64,000 nt of DNA from Agrypnia vestita (Eukaryota > Arthropoda > Insecta > Trichoptera > Phryganeidae). Below are positions 55,101-64,000 of the stretch, piece after piece. The translations under genes and the position numbers were made by a program. The DNA lies in NCBI GenBank assembly GCA_016648135.1, contig JADDOH010002249.1, forward strand, positions 62,001 to 126,000. Reading direction: 5' to 3'. A model generated the notes under the pieces. It had not been told where the DNA came from. It worked only from the letters and a program-made list of their open reading frames with translations, and made no database searches. Every line of letters starts with the position of its first letter. The first letter of the stretch is position 1.

Positions 55101-58100
55101 GCAGACTTTTTTTATATGCCTTTTTGAGTTCTACAACTCTATAAAGAGCATTAATTTATCTCTTACTGTTGAGACAGCGTTCGTGCCTTGGGTGCCCATC
55201 GTCTATTCCTTGTCTAGCAAAATGACCTGCCCATTTCCTTTTTAATTTGGCAATACGATCTACCATAGCGACGACTTTTGTCCGGCATCTGATTTCCTCA
55301 TTTCTGATCTCTCAGACTTACGCCTAGCATTTGTCTCTCAATGAATTGCTGTAAACATCTTAGTTTATGTGCGGTCCTCGCAGTTAGCATGATAGTTTCC
55401 AGACCATATGATTCATGCGTACGATTTTATTTTTGAAACGCAACCAAAAGATAATAATCAATATTGTATTAGGGATAAAGAAAATTTTTAAATAAAATTC
55501 TTCCCCTAACATGTTTCCACTATGCCAAATAACTTGAATTAATAAAAATTTCTTACTTATTACAAAGAAAGAAAAAACAATTACAAAAACAGAAAATGGA
55601 TTACTCATTTCTGTATTGTGGAGGAAAAAAAATAAGATGAAACATTTAGCTTCAGTGGATTTATTGAAAACATATTAATATTTCTCTAACTAAGCCCATT
55701 TAGACTACAACAAAGTTGACTTCTCAAATAATAATAATTAACAGTATAAAATGAATAATAATTAATATAATAATAATTAACTCAATAAATAATAATTAAT
55801 TATACAAAATATATCAAGAGGGTGTTGTGATTGGGGAGGGGGGAAATGTGACCTGTGTTTTCCGCCGGGTCCTAAAGAATATTTACAATAAATTTGAGTC
55901 AGATTTGTCAAGCGGTTAAGATTTATAATAAATACACACTACACCACTGTTACATGCATTCATTGTGTAATATTTAAAGACTATTTATTCTATGTCTGTC
56001 ACATATAACATCCATTATGTTGCTAAATTCATGATACAAAATGTTTTGATAGGTCATCATACGCAAGATGGATGGATTCCAGACTTCCAATATGATCAGG
56101 TCGTCTGCTTGCCCCGCAGATGAAAGAAAGAGAAAAATCATGTCTGCTCTTCAAAATGTAAGTTTATGTTTTTCAAATATATCATTGAATGCACATGAAC
56201 ATCATTTATATGTTTCTATAATTTCAGACACTGGTAATAGTGAAATTAAAAGAATGTTTTCCAAACAAAGTGATATTATTTTCAATTCAAGTCAATTCTA
56301 TAATAAACTTTTGAATTAATTACAGCAGAACCTCGTTGATTTGAAATTCGAGGGACCCCAAATAAACATTTTGAATTATGCAGAACCCTGTTTTTCATAA
56401 AATTAACTCTTGAAAATGCCATTAATTTTATGAAAACCGTCTGTACTTTCTCATATTCTTGAAATTCAATGATATCACTGTGAAAATGCAAAATTTATTA
56501 TGCTACAGCAAAAATCGCAACATTTCTTTTAATACACGACATCGACATATTTTATTTTCACGCTTATGAAAAATAATTTTTTGGCATTTCATCAAGTTTG
56601 GATGGCCTGTAATCGATGGATATAATCGGAAATGCTTTATGTTTAATTTAATGGAAGGTTTCTTCGATCTTTACTCAATTGTAACTTTCGATTCTGCATA
56701 ATTTCCAACTCAGACCAACAAATAGCACAGTTATTAGAAATACATAAATGCGTGAAATGAAATTAAATAAGTCAGTAATAACTTCCAAACATTTTACAAA
56801 ATGTCTTTTATTATTTGTGTTGAATAGATGGGCTACAATCAGGAGCCGACGCTGAAAGAATTTGGGCTAAAAGTATCGGAGCGTTTCGAAGAAGTTGAGG
56901 GAAGAATTATTCCTGCTCCTCAGTTGGAGTATGCCGGTGAAAACATCGTAGTACCAAAGTAAGTCCTTCATAATTGATATACATTTATTGAATACTGTTA
57001 AATTTACCCTCTTTTATATTCAACGGGTTGAACATAAAAGAGGGTAAATTTTCTCGGTTATCCCGCATCTGTTAGTCCTGAGAAGGACCGTTGTACTCCC
57101 GACGTTTCAAACAGATTACACTGTCCATCTTCAAGGGGGGGTGACTTGTCACTGAAGTGTCGCTCTTACACATTGTTTAAGGCCAACAGTTCAGAACCAA
57201 ATAAATTTAGTTTGAATAATTTGTTAGTACTTTGTTTGCATTACTTCTTAAAATTACAGTGAAACTCGCTTAATAAATTCACTTTTAATAAGTTTTCCCG
57301 CTAAATAAGTTTAAATTCTGCGGTCCCGAAAAAGTCCCATACAAATCCCATATTTTTTTAGGCTTAATACGTTTCCCGCTTATGTTCGTTTCTCGCCTAA
57401 GTCGTGAAAATATTTATAGCCGAACTCAATGTATTCATACAAATAAATCTTCATAATACGTTTTTCGGAAGACGAAATTTTGTTCAACATTCCTAAAAGT
57501 AAAAAATGGCCGCAATAAAAATTAAGTGGGTTTGGCGGCGTCACAAAAGTTCTAGCCGCTGAAAAAACCCTGCAGTATTTGAACAGGCTAATAAAATAAT
57601 ATTTAATAAATAAATTTATCCGGCGATTATTTACGATAATTTTTACAAAATCAATCAACGTCGGCGCAAAATAAATTCACCTAAACGAAACTGTTTTCAT
57701 TTTGGTGGTATTTAAGTAAGCCAGGGAAAGTAGATACAGGTAGCTTTTTGGATTTGTGAGGTTTTTGATTTGTCAATATACACCGATTTATATTAAAAAA
57801 TTTTGACAGTGCTAATTTATTTTATAGTTTTGGTGGTTTCTATTGTTTTCTGACCCTCAGGTACAATGTATTTACATAGGTAATATTTTATAAATGTATA
57901 TATTTACCTACTTAATTTTTTAAAATAAAATGTCCTTAAATTGTATATTATATAAACGAAAACTTAATTAAAACACAAAATTAAAAAGTGTAAATAATTT
58001 ATGAAAATATTGAAATCACTGTTTTCACACCTAATAAGTTTTTATTTGCTGGTCCCTTGAAAAACATATTAAGAGAGTTTCACTGTATATCTGTTTTTAG

Positions 58101-61100
58101 AGGGTTTGGCAATTTGTTCGGCGCTAATGATTTTTTAATGTTTGTGGTAATGGTGAATGTAATTGGCAATTTATTTGGCGCTAATGAGTAATTAATAGTG
58201 GGTAACCCACAAAATGTGTAATATAAAGATTCTAAATATTAATTTGGTTAACGTGAAAAAATGCATTTTTAATTCCGTTACCAATGCTTATCACGAAAAT
58301 ATTCAACATATCAGCAGAAGAAAAATTATTTCAACCTTTAAATTTTTTTCCATGTGAATTAATCTGCATAAAATTATTATTTAACTAGCAGTCCGTACCT
58401 GGTGTTGCTTGGGTTACAGATTAGTTAGTTTGTCGGGGGTAGGTGCCATTATTTTGCAAAGTCTCTAAATAATAATAATATTTCTACTTAATCCAGGCAG
58501 GAGGTGGGTGGGTTGTCCAGGTGGTGAAGAGTGGTGGAGAATGACTTTAATTAATTGGGTTGTAAAATGCAACTAAGAAATGCTTGGTTCAGTTCTGAAT
58601 GTTTGTTCATCTGTAAGATTGTATTTTATTTTTGAAACACAACCTCAGAAAGCATAATAATCAAGATTCTATTTAACTGTAACTGGTTGCGGATGTTGTT
58701 GTTTTTCCGAGAAACGATTCTCGACGTTTCGTTGAATTCTTATTCAACGTCATCAGGAGGACGACCTTTACCCGCGGAGGTAAAGGTCGTCTCGCGGATT
58801 GATTATTGCTTTCGAGGCCGTAAATTATTTCTGTGACAAGATAAAATAAAGAGATTAAAAATAACACAAAACATTCAGGGCATTAACGTACAGTGACGGC
58901 CCTTTTAAAAACCGACAGTCTAAATTGAATCCAGCCAATTATAGACCTATAAGCTAAACTTCATTTCTGTGTAAGGTAATGGAGAGAATTATCGCTGAGG
59001 ACCTACGAAGATTTATGGAAGTCAACGGCATTGTAGATTTGGATCAGCACGAATTTGTGCCTGGACGTTCCACTGTGACTAATCTTCTTACATGTCTAGA
59101 AAGGTGGACCACTAGTTTTGAAGCCATGAACCTATAGACATATTTTATCTAGATTGTGAAAAAGGCTTTCGACAGAGTCCCACTTAATAGATTAATCGCT
59201 AAGTTAGAATATCTAGGAATCCGTGGTTCACTACTTCAATGGATTAGGAGTTTATGGGGAAGGCCTATAAGGTCCCCATCTCGTTCGCACTCTGAGGCTG
59301 CAAACAGTGCGTCTAGGGTAGGTATCGGATTTGTACTTACTTTTGGCGGCTCCTCTGGCTCAGGACTGCGGGAGCCGTTGCGGGTAACTAACTTCTACGG
59401 AGTGAAGCACTCTTGTGTCGTATGTACAATTCACTAGGAGTTTATTCAAGTTACAATGGTAAGGTGGAATGATGCTAATACATGGTTAGTATGAGAGGTT
59501 GCCGTAAACGCGGACTCGATTGAGATTAGTATATATCTGTACGCGCGGGTCTAAACGTCGATCGTGTAACAATTCGAGAAGTCGCGACGCGTTACCCGGG
59601 TGTTGACGGTCGAGCGGGCGGAACGGGAGTGCTGGTCTTGCCGCCCGCCGCCTGTAGGTCTGTTGGTCCCCCTGAACGCCAGATGCCGCCCGTGTGGTGG
59701 GATCCGCCACAAGCTTTTTGACAGAGCGCTCCTTTGCTGTCCGAGTGGGTGACTCTCTATCTGCACCGCAAGTAGTTTTAAATGGAGTTCCACAGGGGAG
59801 TGTTCTGGGACCAATTCTCTTTTTTTTCTGGGTCGCAATCCTAGGATTGGTCTGCAACAAGCACTCGCCCTCTCCACTCCTCTCTGTCACCTGCCAGCCT
59901 CTTCATCTCTTGGTTGGTGATTTGTTTTGTACATTTATTTTGTACTTTATTTTGTTTTTTCTTTTGTATATTTTGGATCTTCGTGCTGCTGTCCAGTCCA
60001 CTGTGAGTTTCTTTGCCGATGACACAAAATATTTCGGTATCCCCCTTACTGACCATGAGGTGTTACAGAGAGACTTAAATCAATTATCGGAGTGGACAAA
60101 GCAGTGGCTCATATGTCTTAATGTTGACAAATGTTGTGTTCTCCATGTCGGCAAGAATAACCCAAGTATTGAGTATACCTTAAACGAAAGCCTGATTGTC
60201 AGTGGTCTCGCAGAAGGATCTGGGTGTTACTATTACCAAGGACTTTAAATGGTGTGAGCACATAGCAAGTGTGGTTAAGAAGGCTAACTCTATTTTATAT
60301 TTGGTAAGAAGATCATTCCAACATCTGACGGTACCACTATTCACAACTATTTATAAGACATATGTGAGGTCTCTCCTTGAATATGCCTCTCAGATCTGGA
60401 ATCAATATTTTGCTAAAGACATAGTTTTACTGGAAAATGTTCAGAGACGAGCCACAAAATTGCCCTTGGGTCTTAAAAACCTGGAATATGCGGAAAGGCT
60501 GAGAGTATTGAAACTGCCCACTCTTCAGGAGCGACGAGCAAGAGGTGACCTCATCGAGACATTCAAGATTCTATCGGGTTACTACAATATTCCTAATAAG
60601 ACAGATATGTTTGAATTAAACACTATTATTGTGGGCCTTCAAGGACATCACCTGAAATTGAACAAGTCTCGGTTATCGTGTAACCCAAGAAAGCATGCAT
60701 TAAGCAATAGAGTGGTCAATGCGTGGAACAGTTTGCCTTAGGGCGTTGTGTCTGCAGCCAGTGTCAACCAACTTAAGAATAGGCTGGATATTCAAATGAG
60801 AGATAGTGATATGGGCCTATCAGCTTAAGCTGCCTACCCATTATCAATAATAATAATAATAACTCATTGAATATTAATATCCCGCTAATGATGCCCATTC
60901 GGGCTACAAGCAACTTGACTTATCGATAGACAATAATTAACTACACACACAACAACAACAAAAAAATTATTGAATTGTGTTGCAAAATTTGGGTCCGATC
61001 TGCCAAACAGTATAAATATGAATCACTGTATGAGATTTTGTCAGGTTCTCAGTTATAAACACGATGTATGTAAACAAACAAGAATATTTGCTTTGATTCT

Positions 61101-63881
61101 CGCAAGATGTCAGTAGGATTAGATTGGACTAACTTTTGGTGTACTTTTCTGCTGATTTTACTGCCTGATCACAAAACAAATGATGGATACAGATACACCC
61201 TTGTCTTTTTATAGTCATTTGTCATTTATAGTATTTTGTTCTTCTTTATGTTTTAGGTTTGGCATGTGGCGCGCGGGGAATTTCAGGTTGGCGGCTAAAT
61301 TACAAAACTGGATGATAATTTCATTTGATAAGTATTTGAATAAAAGGAGTATCGACTCCATGGTTGAAACGGTAATAATTTTCACAATTATTTTTATATT
61401 CTCTTTGAAGAATGCCCAAATTTATTGTCATTGAAATATCTATAAACGTGACATCATTATTGCTATTTTTGATGTGTAACATCATTACGCTCGGTTTATG
61501 GGAATAATTTCGTGAAACAACTGAAACGCGTAGTAAGAAGTAGGAATGAAAAGGCGATTTATTTATTTATATATTTACCTTTGAGATTAGGCGTCAAATT
61601 CGATAAATTGGGGTTATGTTAAATTTAGATTTATAATATCTTTGGATAACTGTGATTTAGGACGAAACTGTTTGACGAAAATAATGTGCAACATATATTT
61701 TATTGATTTTGACAAATTGGATTTAATAATACCCATTTAGGAAAAATATTAATTAAACAGCTGTTAATTTGTCATATACTTTTCAAATATAAGGTTGTTT
61801 TATAGGATATATATTCACATGTATGTTTAATGGTAGGTACCTATCTTTTCGGTTCGAAACCACTTTTTTAGTTTTTTTTTTTACACAATTTTAAGGTTTT
61901 TATCACGAATATTATAAACAAACTATTTATAACTGAATGCAACGCAAATTACGGTTTGGTTGTGCACCGTGTATCCGAACACTTTTACGCACTGTATTAT
62001 CGGGGATTCTAACCTAACATTGAATGAATGGATTTGTTGAGTTCTCAAGTTGTCAATTGTTACTTGCTTCACAGCATGACATGAGTTCTTTCATCTAGTT
62101 TCGTTGGGTTATTAATAATGTTAGGTGCTCATTTCGTGCAGTTTTTGTTTTGTAATACGTATTGTTTGTTCCATTTCAAATTAAATCTAATAACATGACC
62201 TCTCGTAAGCGTGAAAAAAGTGATGTTTGGAAACATTTCGATAAGAAATCTGATAAGTTAAATTTAAATATAACTTTATTTGTTTGTTTTTGTTATAAAG
62301 AATAAAGATATCGGTTTGTGCACATGATTTGTTAGGGAACTCGTCCCAAAACAATGTTGGCCCATTGAGTCGAGTTTATTTTGTTCGGGGACTCGCTCTA
62401 AAATATCTAAAACAACCCAATATTTCACCTGCCAATCCATTGCTTTTCTGGCGTGAAGATATATATTTCTCTAAGCTGACAAAACTGGCCCAGAAGTATT
62501 TTTCATTAAATCTACTGTCAGAAAGATTATTTTCGACCTCTGGGAATGTACAAACGGATAAAAGAAATCGCCTAACGCCTGAGAGTTACAAATGTTGTAC
62601 TGTTTGAACAAAAATTTGCCAGTGGTAATTTTTAATTATTTAATCTTCTAGTTAAAAAAGAGCAGTGGTGTGTTATTTATTACCTTGTTGAATTATTTGT
62701 ATTCGCCGAATAGTAGGTATTTGTATTTGTGAAAGTAGTATTCGTTGTGGTTGTTGGAGACAAATGAAACATTTAAAACCATTTCAAATTTTATTAATAG
62801 GCATGATGACAGATTTTGAAATAACATTCTTTATTGTAGGTACACATCATTATTTCAGTAATAAACTAAGTTTTAACGCAATTAATTGCATTTTCATCTC
62901 CATATTTTTAATTTCGCGTAAAAACGCCCGCAGCTGTCATTTCGTCTACGTAACATCAAGCTTCAGTAAACATTGCGTCTATGGCAACGGTTCAAAGACA
63001 TGATGATGGGTACCGAGGCATGACGTCATTGTGTTTCAGTTAAAATGGCGGATTGTACAATTTTATGCTTTTATTCTACGGAAAATCTTATTAATCCCAA
63101 TGTGTACTAAAACTAGGTCATTTTTTTAGAATCCTTTCAAAATATTTTCTTCTCTAAAATCACTTATTCTTTAATACTGTCATCATGCCTATTCACAAAA
63201 TTTTTTGTAAAATGTTTCTGTAATTAGTAAAATTTTAATTCATTTTAAGTGTGTCCGTGACAATACCAAAAAAAATTGTAAATATACAGGGTTATTTGGA
63301 AAACATTAATAACCTCGCAGGACTAAAGTCCTGCCTTGATTATGAGTCGAAAATGTTCAAGCTATTATGACCAATAGTTATGGAGATATGCGACATCAAA
63401 GTTTGCATTTTTTTTTCAATGTTTCTGACTTATTTTTTATAAAACGTAATCGATATAAGTTACTGTAATGATAGTTTTACAAAAAAATAAGTCAGAAATA
63501 ATGGAAAAAAGATGCAAACTTCGATGTCGCATATCTCCATAACTATTGATATTAGGTCATGATAGCTCGAACATTTTCGACTCATAATCAAAGCAGGAAT
63601 ATAGTCCTGCGAGGTTATTAATGTTTTCCAAATAATCCTGTATTTTTGCCATTCTTCATCTCCATCAGACCAGAATCCCAGTGGTTGTGTTTAAATTTGA
63701 ATTATATTGTGATTATTTTCAGCTCATAAACATGGGCAGGGGTGTTGGGATGGTCCTGGACCGTCCAAATATCTATGAAATTCAGTTGAAAGATTTGAGG
63801 CCACTCATGGCCAACGCTCAAAGCAAAAATGTTCAACTTGTGATGGCCATCGTATCGGACACAAGCGTTCAATATGCTCAG
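40143..63881 (+). CDS. AGO2: Argonaute-2, 5' thirteen exons
   Basis: Ago2 is the slicer Argonaute that loads Dicer-2 siRNAs for antiviral and transposon silencing in the cytoplasm. The model joins 40143-40155, 41248-42431, 42794-42964, 44335-44426, 45656-45752, 48866-48989, 49239-49378, 52818-52966, 53056-53155, 56053-56157, 56828-56958, 61257-61371 and 63723-63881. All junctions are GT-AG and all phases match, giving 860 residues: P/Q-rich disordered tail (1-399), ArgoN (400-519), L1 (520-580), PAZ (about 580-690), L2 (691-768), MID (770 on). PIWI and its catalytic residues lie beyond the window. Assignment to Ago2 rather than Ago1 rests on the long low-complexity N-terminus and the diverged core. 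The introns hold many transposon copies. CACAG at 63995-63999 suggests the next exon starts at 64000. Confidence 0.95.
41050..41135 (+). repeat. Degenerate TTAGG-type run in Ago2 intron 1
   Basis: Repeated GGTTAGGTTATTAGGTTTGG-like units about 110 bp before exon 2. Not a canonical telomeric array. Confidence 0.6.
41248..42431 (+). CDS. AGO2: Ago2 exon 2: P/Q-rich N-terminus with 84-residue tandem repeat
   Basis: A 1184-nt exon (2 + 394 codons) ending in phase 0 at GTAAGT. It opens with PPQQVPPQQVPPQEAPP-type repeats. Two 252-bp units, 41622-41873 and 41874-42125, differ at only a few bases, giving residues about 130-213 and 214-297. Each unit contains a KGQKGKGKQKK basic patch and LSKLKIEEIAPRDT. 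It closes with GRKIKVETNYLPLTI, the first Argonaute-core strand. Confidence 0.95.
41622..42125 (+). repeat. In-frame 252-bp tandem duplication inside Ago2
   Basis: The unit CCAATTAAATCTACCGCTTC onward at 41622 is repeated at 41874. The only differences I see are around GTCTGACATCTATT against GTCTTCCATCCATT. The length is a multiple of three, so the frame is kept. Confidence 0.97.
42794..42964 (+). CDS. AGO2: Ago2 exon 3: ArgoN
   Basis: 171 nt, phase 0/0. Encodes IHYDVTIVPDKPKK and RYPAFDGQKNLYSCGELPL, hallmark N-domain strands. Acceptor TTCTAG, donor GTAAAT. Confidence 0.94.
44165..44210 (-). ncRNA. Hammerhead-like hairpin with altered core
   Basis: The minus strand reads CTGCCGAAGAGACG then a loop and CGTCTCGAAACC. 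Stem II (GAGACG/CGTCTC) and the GAAAC box are perfect, but the CTGATGA box is CTGCCGA. Probably a decayed Penelope-type ribozyme. ATGTTAGTA and TACTAACAT flank it as an outer inverted repeat. Confidence 0.45.
44335..44426 (+). CDS. AGO2: Ago2 exon 4: ArgoN
   Basis: 92 nt, phase 0 in and 2 out. Encodes the KFEVSIKMVARIDFSSL strand region. The donor is GTAATA; the next codon would be a stop if read through. Confidence 0.88.
44861..45163 (-). pseudogene. LINE reverse transcriptase fragment
   Basis: The minus frame contains YGVPQGSILGPLLYTIYIND and a catalytic box altered from YADD to YADN, then DIDILTEWT. This is the RT palm of a Jockey/CR1-group LINE. It is truncated on both sides and the catalytic change makes it dead. 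Ago2 intron. Confidence 0.82.
45656..45752 (+). CDS. AGO2: Ago2 exon 5: end of ArgoN
   Basis: 97 nt, phase 2 in and 0 out. Encodes DAPQRAIQCLDVVLRHAP, a near-invariant Argonaute helix. Donor GTTTGT. Confidence 0.94.
46117..46325 (-). repeat. hAT-type MITE, GATATATATC-rich family, truncated copy
   Basis: Starts CAGGGTTCGAGGATATATAT, the inverse of the right end of copy 2. It continues with the family interior (TAGATAGCGCCGGTTGTATT), then stops near 46325 without the other terminus. Confidence 0.75.
46540..48700. other. Unclassified CG-richer insert in Ago2 intron 5
   Basis: Base composition and CG density differ from the surrounding intron (for example GGCGCCGCAGCGCTCCCAGC near 47060). GTTGGCGAA-type units repeat at 47982 and 48022. 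The minus frame 48291-48575 is open but matches no family I recognise. It may be a retroelement terminal repeat or a large DNA transposon derivative. Confidence 0.4.
48866..48989 (+). CDS. AGO2: Ago2 exon 6: linker L1
   Basis: 124 nt, phase 0 in and 1 out. Encodes VGKSFFSAPEG, LGGGLDMWYGLFQSAILGW and KPFINID, the L1 signature. Donor GTAGGT. It follows a 3.1-kb intron with mobile DNA. Confidence 0.95.
49239..49378 (+). CDS. AGO2: Ago2 exon 7: L1/PAZ junction
   Basis: 140 nt, phase 1 in and 0 out. Encodes IAHKGFPKRQNVVDLIQDL and a lysine-rich helix ending FIKGLK. Confidence 0.92.
49528..51014. mobile_element. Pogo/Tigger-like TA-flanked element with nested insertions
   Basis: The element spans 49530-51012. 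Ends CAGTGAAACTCTCTTAATA and the inverse of CAGTGAAACTCGCTTAATAA are flanked by TA. An inverted relative lies at 57257-58085. No transposase frame remains. It is split by the 583-bp insert at 49945-50527. Confidence 0.82.
49943..50529. mobile_element. Nested MITE with AGGCC termini, itself interrupted
   Basis: Ends AGGCCAGCGCCACACTA and TAGTGTGACGTCGGCCT are inverted and flanked by TA. Within it, GAGCCTGTCTGGATGAC at 50001 and GTCATCTGGACAGGCTC ending 50307 form a second inverted-repeat pair. This points to a third element inside the second. Confidence 0.72.
51229..52590 (+). repeat. LINE-like 3' region with 130-bp tandem units
   Basis: Begins CATACCCGGCGTTGCACGGG, a motif common at RTE-like LINE insertions, and ends near CAGACAGACAGACATTGAG and TATAGATT. 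From 52150 about three units of 128-130 bp repeat, each with GGTTCAGATTCGCATCGAA and CCGCCGGG-type boxes. No intact frame. Confidence 0.65.
52818..52966 (+). CDS. AGO2: Ago2 exon 8: PAZ
   Basis: 149 nt, phase 0 in and 2 out. Encodes SYRVNDVVGPPGDIRFK and NVIEYFARERNYR, part of the PAZ fold that holds the guide 3' end. Flanked on both outer sides, together with exon 9, by near-identical 835-bp direct repeats. Confidence 0.94.
53056..53155 (+). CDS. AGO2: Ago2 exon 9: PAZ end
   Basis: 100 nt, phase 2 in and 0 out. Encodes IKYPNFPCLWVGSRNSDR and YPVELCIVLPGQ, the PAZ C-terminal strands. The intron before it is only 89 nt. Confidence 0.94.
53300..53430 (-). repeat. tRNA-derived SINE, 5'-truncated copy
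   Basis: The minus strand has B-box GGTTCGATTCCC and the body ACTCAAGCTTGGGTG shared with 760-940. The A-box part is missing. Confidence 0.7.
53995..54828 (+). repeat. Second copy of 51263-52100
   Basis: Direct repeat of 51263-52100, about 835 bp, differing by scattered substitutions and small indels. It ends at GGGTTAAG without the 130-bp tandem part. Related crumbs lie at 55820-55930 and 60965-61045. Confidence 0.92.
56053..56157 (+). CDS. AGO2: Ago2 exon 10: linker L2
   Basis: 105 nt, phase 0/0. Encodes QTSNMIRSSACPADERKRKI, the conserved L2 helix. Acceptor GATAG, donor GTAAGT. Confidence 0.93.
56828..56958 (+). CDS. AGO2: Ago2 exon 11: linker L2
   Basis: 131 nt, phase 0 in and 2 out. 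Encodes LKEFGLKVSERFEEVEGRII and PAPQLEYAG, typical of L2 before MID. Donor GTAAGT. Confidence 0.94.
57062..57150 (-). repeat. Penelope-like 3' segment
   Basis: The minus strand reads CTTGAAGATGGACAGTGTAA, then CTGTTTGAAACGTCGGGAG, a form often seen at Penelope-like 3' ends. The hammerhead boxes are only partly kept. Confidence 0.5.
57255..58087. mobile_element. Pogo/Tigger-like TA-flanked element, inverted copy
   Basis: The element spans 57257-58085 (829 bp). Termini CAGTGAAACTCGCTTAATAA and the inverse of CAGTGAAACTCTCTTAATA are flanked by TA. It has the same family ends as 49530-51012 in the opposite orientation. Non-coding. Confidence 0.85.
58690..58793 (-). ncRNA. Hammerhead-ribozyme-like core beside a perfect hairpin
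   Basis: The minus strand has CTGATGA, stem II CGTTGAAT with ATTCAACG, then AAACGTCG: all core boxes intact and in order. Immediately 5' lies a palindrome, ACGACCTTTACC and its inverse around CGCGGA (58760-58793). A likely Penelope-like remnant. The cleavage-site strand was not traced. Confidence 0.55.
58920..60865 (+). pseudogene. CR1-like LINE ORF2, broken by insertions
   Basis: Conceptual frames give NYRPIS, KVMERIIAEDLRRFME, GVPQGSVLGPILF (59785-59825), FFADDTKYFGIPL (60010-60050), then a continuous thumb and C-terminal frame 60196-60741 with VRSLLEYASQIWNQ, RRATKLPLGLKNL and RGDLIETFKIL. Stops, a frameshift near 60190 and foreign inserts at about 59265-59690 and 59830-59995 kill it. An (AAT)n tail follows at 60842. 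It lies in the Ago2 intron before exon 12. Confidence 0.88.
61257..61371 (+). CDS. AGO2: Ago2 exon 12: start of MID
   Basis: 115 nt, phase 2 in and 0 out. Encodes GMWRAGNFRLAAKLQNWMII. It follows a 4.3-kb intron with a pogo-like element and a CR1-like LINE. Confidence 0.92.
62195..62607 (+). pseudogene. Internally deleted hAT transposase
   Basis: 62195-62270 encodes MTSRKREKSDVWKHFDKK, the start of a BED-type zinc finger. 62330-62607 encodes the hAT dimerisation end (NPLLFWREDI, SERLFSTSGNVQTDKRNRL). The zinc-finger core and catalytic region between them are missing, so it is a deletion derivative. Termini were not identified. Ago2 intron. Confidence 0.85.
63285..63642. mobile_element. Complete foldback MITE, TA-flanked
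   Basis: The element spans 63287-63640 (354 bp) with long imperfect arms: CAGGGTTATTTGGAAAACAT at the left and the inverse of ATGTTTTCCAAATAATCCTG at the right, flanked by TA. The inner arms (GAGTCGAAAATGTTC) also pair. TA flanks suggest a Tc1/mariner-type origin. Relatives at 1, 5745, 9383 and 19645. Confidence 0.85.
63723..63881 (+). CDS. AGO2: Ago2 exon 13: MID
   Basis: 159 nt, phase 0/0. Encodes DRPNIYEIQLKDLRPLMANA and VQLVMAIVSDTSVQYAQ, the MID beta strand before the 5'-phosphate pocket. The pocket itself is beyond the window. Donor GTATCA. Confidence 0.93.
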
Positions 63882-64000
63882 GTATCAATTTTTATTACAT
63901 TTAAAGACTTTACACTCTAAAGTGATACAGATTCACTGATGTATTCGCTGTGACTGAACGGATCCTACCCATGTCTAATCTATACCGGCTGTCTCACAGG

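Overview
The window is insect nuclear DNA. AT-rich introns and intergenic sequence surround GC-richer exons with GT-AG junctions. Three unrelated conserved insect genes are present. Degenerate TTAGG/CCTAA runs, the telomere-type repeat of many insects, are scattered through it. I cannot fix the insect order from the sequence alone.

Layout. (1) About 0.5-22.6 kb, plus strand: the 3' three quarters or so of nompC, the TRPN mechanotransduction channel. Eleven constitutive coding positions encode about twenty ankyrin repeats, the linker, S1-S6, the TRP box and the C-tail. The pore/S6 position is duplicated into two adjacent exons only 47 nt apart; phase arithmetic makes them mutually exclusive. 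(2) 22.6-34.2 kb: an intergenic stretch with no supported gene. It holds hAT, mariner, LTR-like and Penelope-like relics, a 206-bp tandem duplication and a heat-shock-type promoter-like sequence. (3) 34.2-37.3 kb, minus strand: synaptojanin as one uninterrupted 1039-codon reading frame with both phosphatase motifs intact. (4) 37.3-40.1 kb: intergenic DNA with a repeat and a CR1-like LINE relic. (5) 40.1 kb to the window end, plus strand: thirteen exons of Argonaute-2, from the initiator ATG through a low-complexity P/Q-rich N-terminus (with a near-perfect 84-residue tandem duplication), ArgoN, L1, PAZ, L2 and part of MID. The PIWI domain lies beyond the window.

The introns are crowded with transposable elements, several with visible termini and target-site duplications: hAT-type (8 bp), TA-flanked pogo/mariner-type, PIF/Harbinger-type (TAA), tRNA-derived SINEs, CR1-like and other LINE relics, and Penelope-like relics with a GIY-YIG segment and hammerhead-ribozyme-like cores. 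A 232-235 bp almost perfect inverted repeat lies directly upstream of the nompC S1-S5 exon.

The three genes have no known joint pathway. NompC acts in mechanosensory neurons, synaptojanin in synaptic vesicle recycling, and Ago2 in siRNA silencing of viruses and transposons. The best candidates for something new are the alternative nompC pore exons, the long intronic hairpin beside a nompC splice site, the intronless synaptojanin, the Ago2 N-terminal duplication and the two heat-shock-like promoter sequences.
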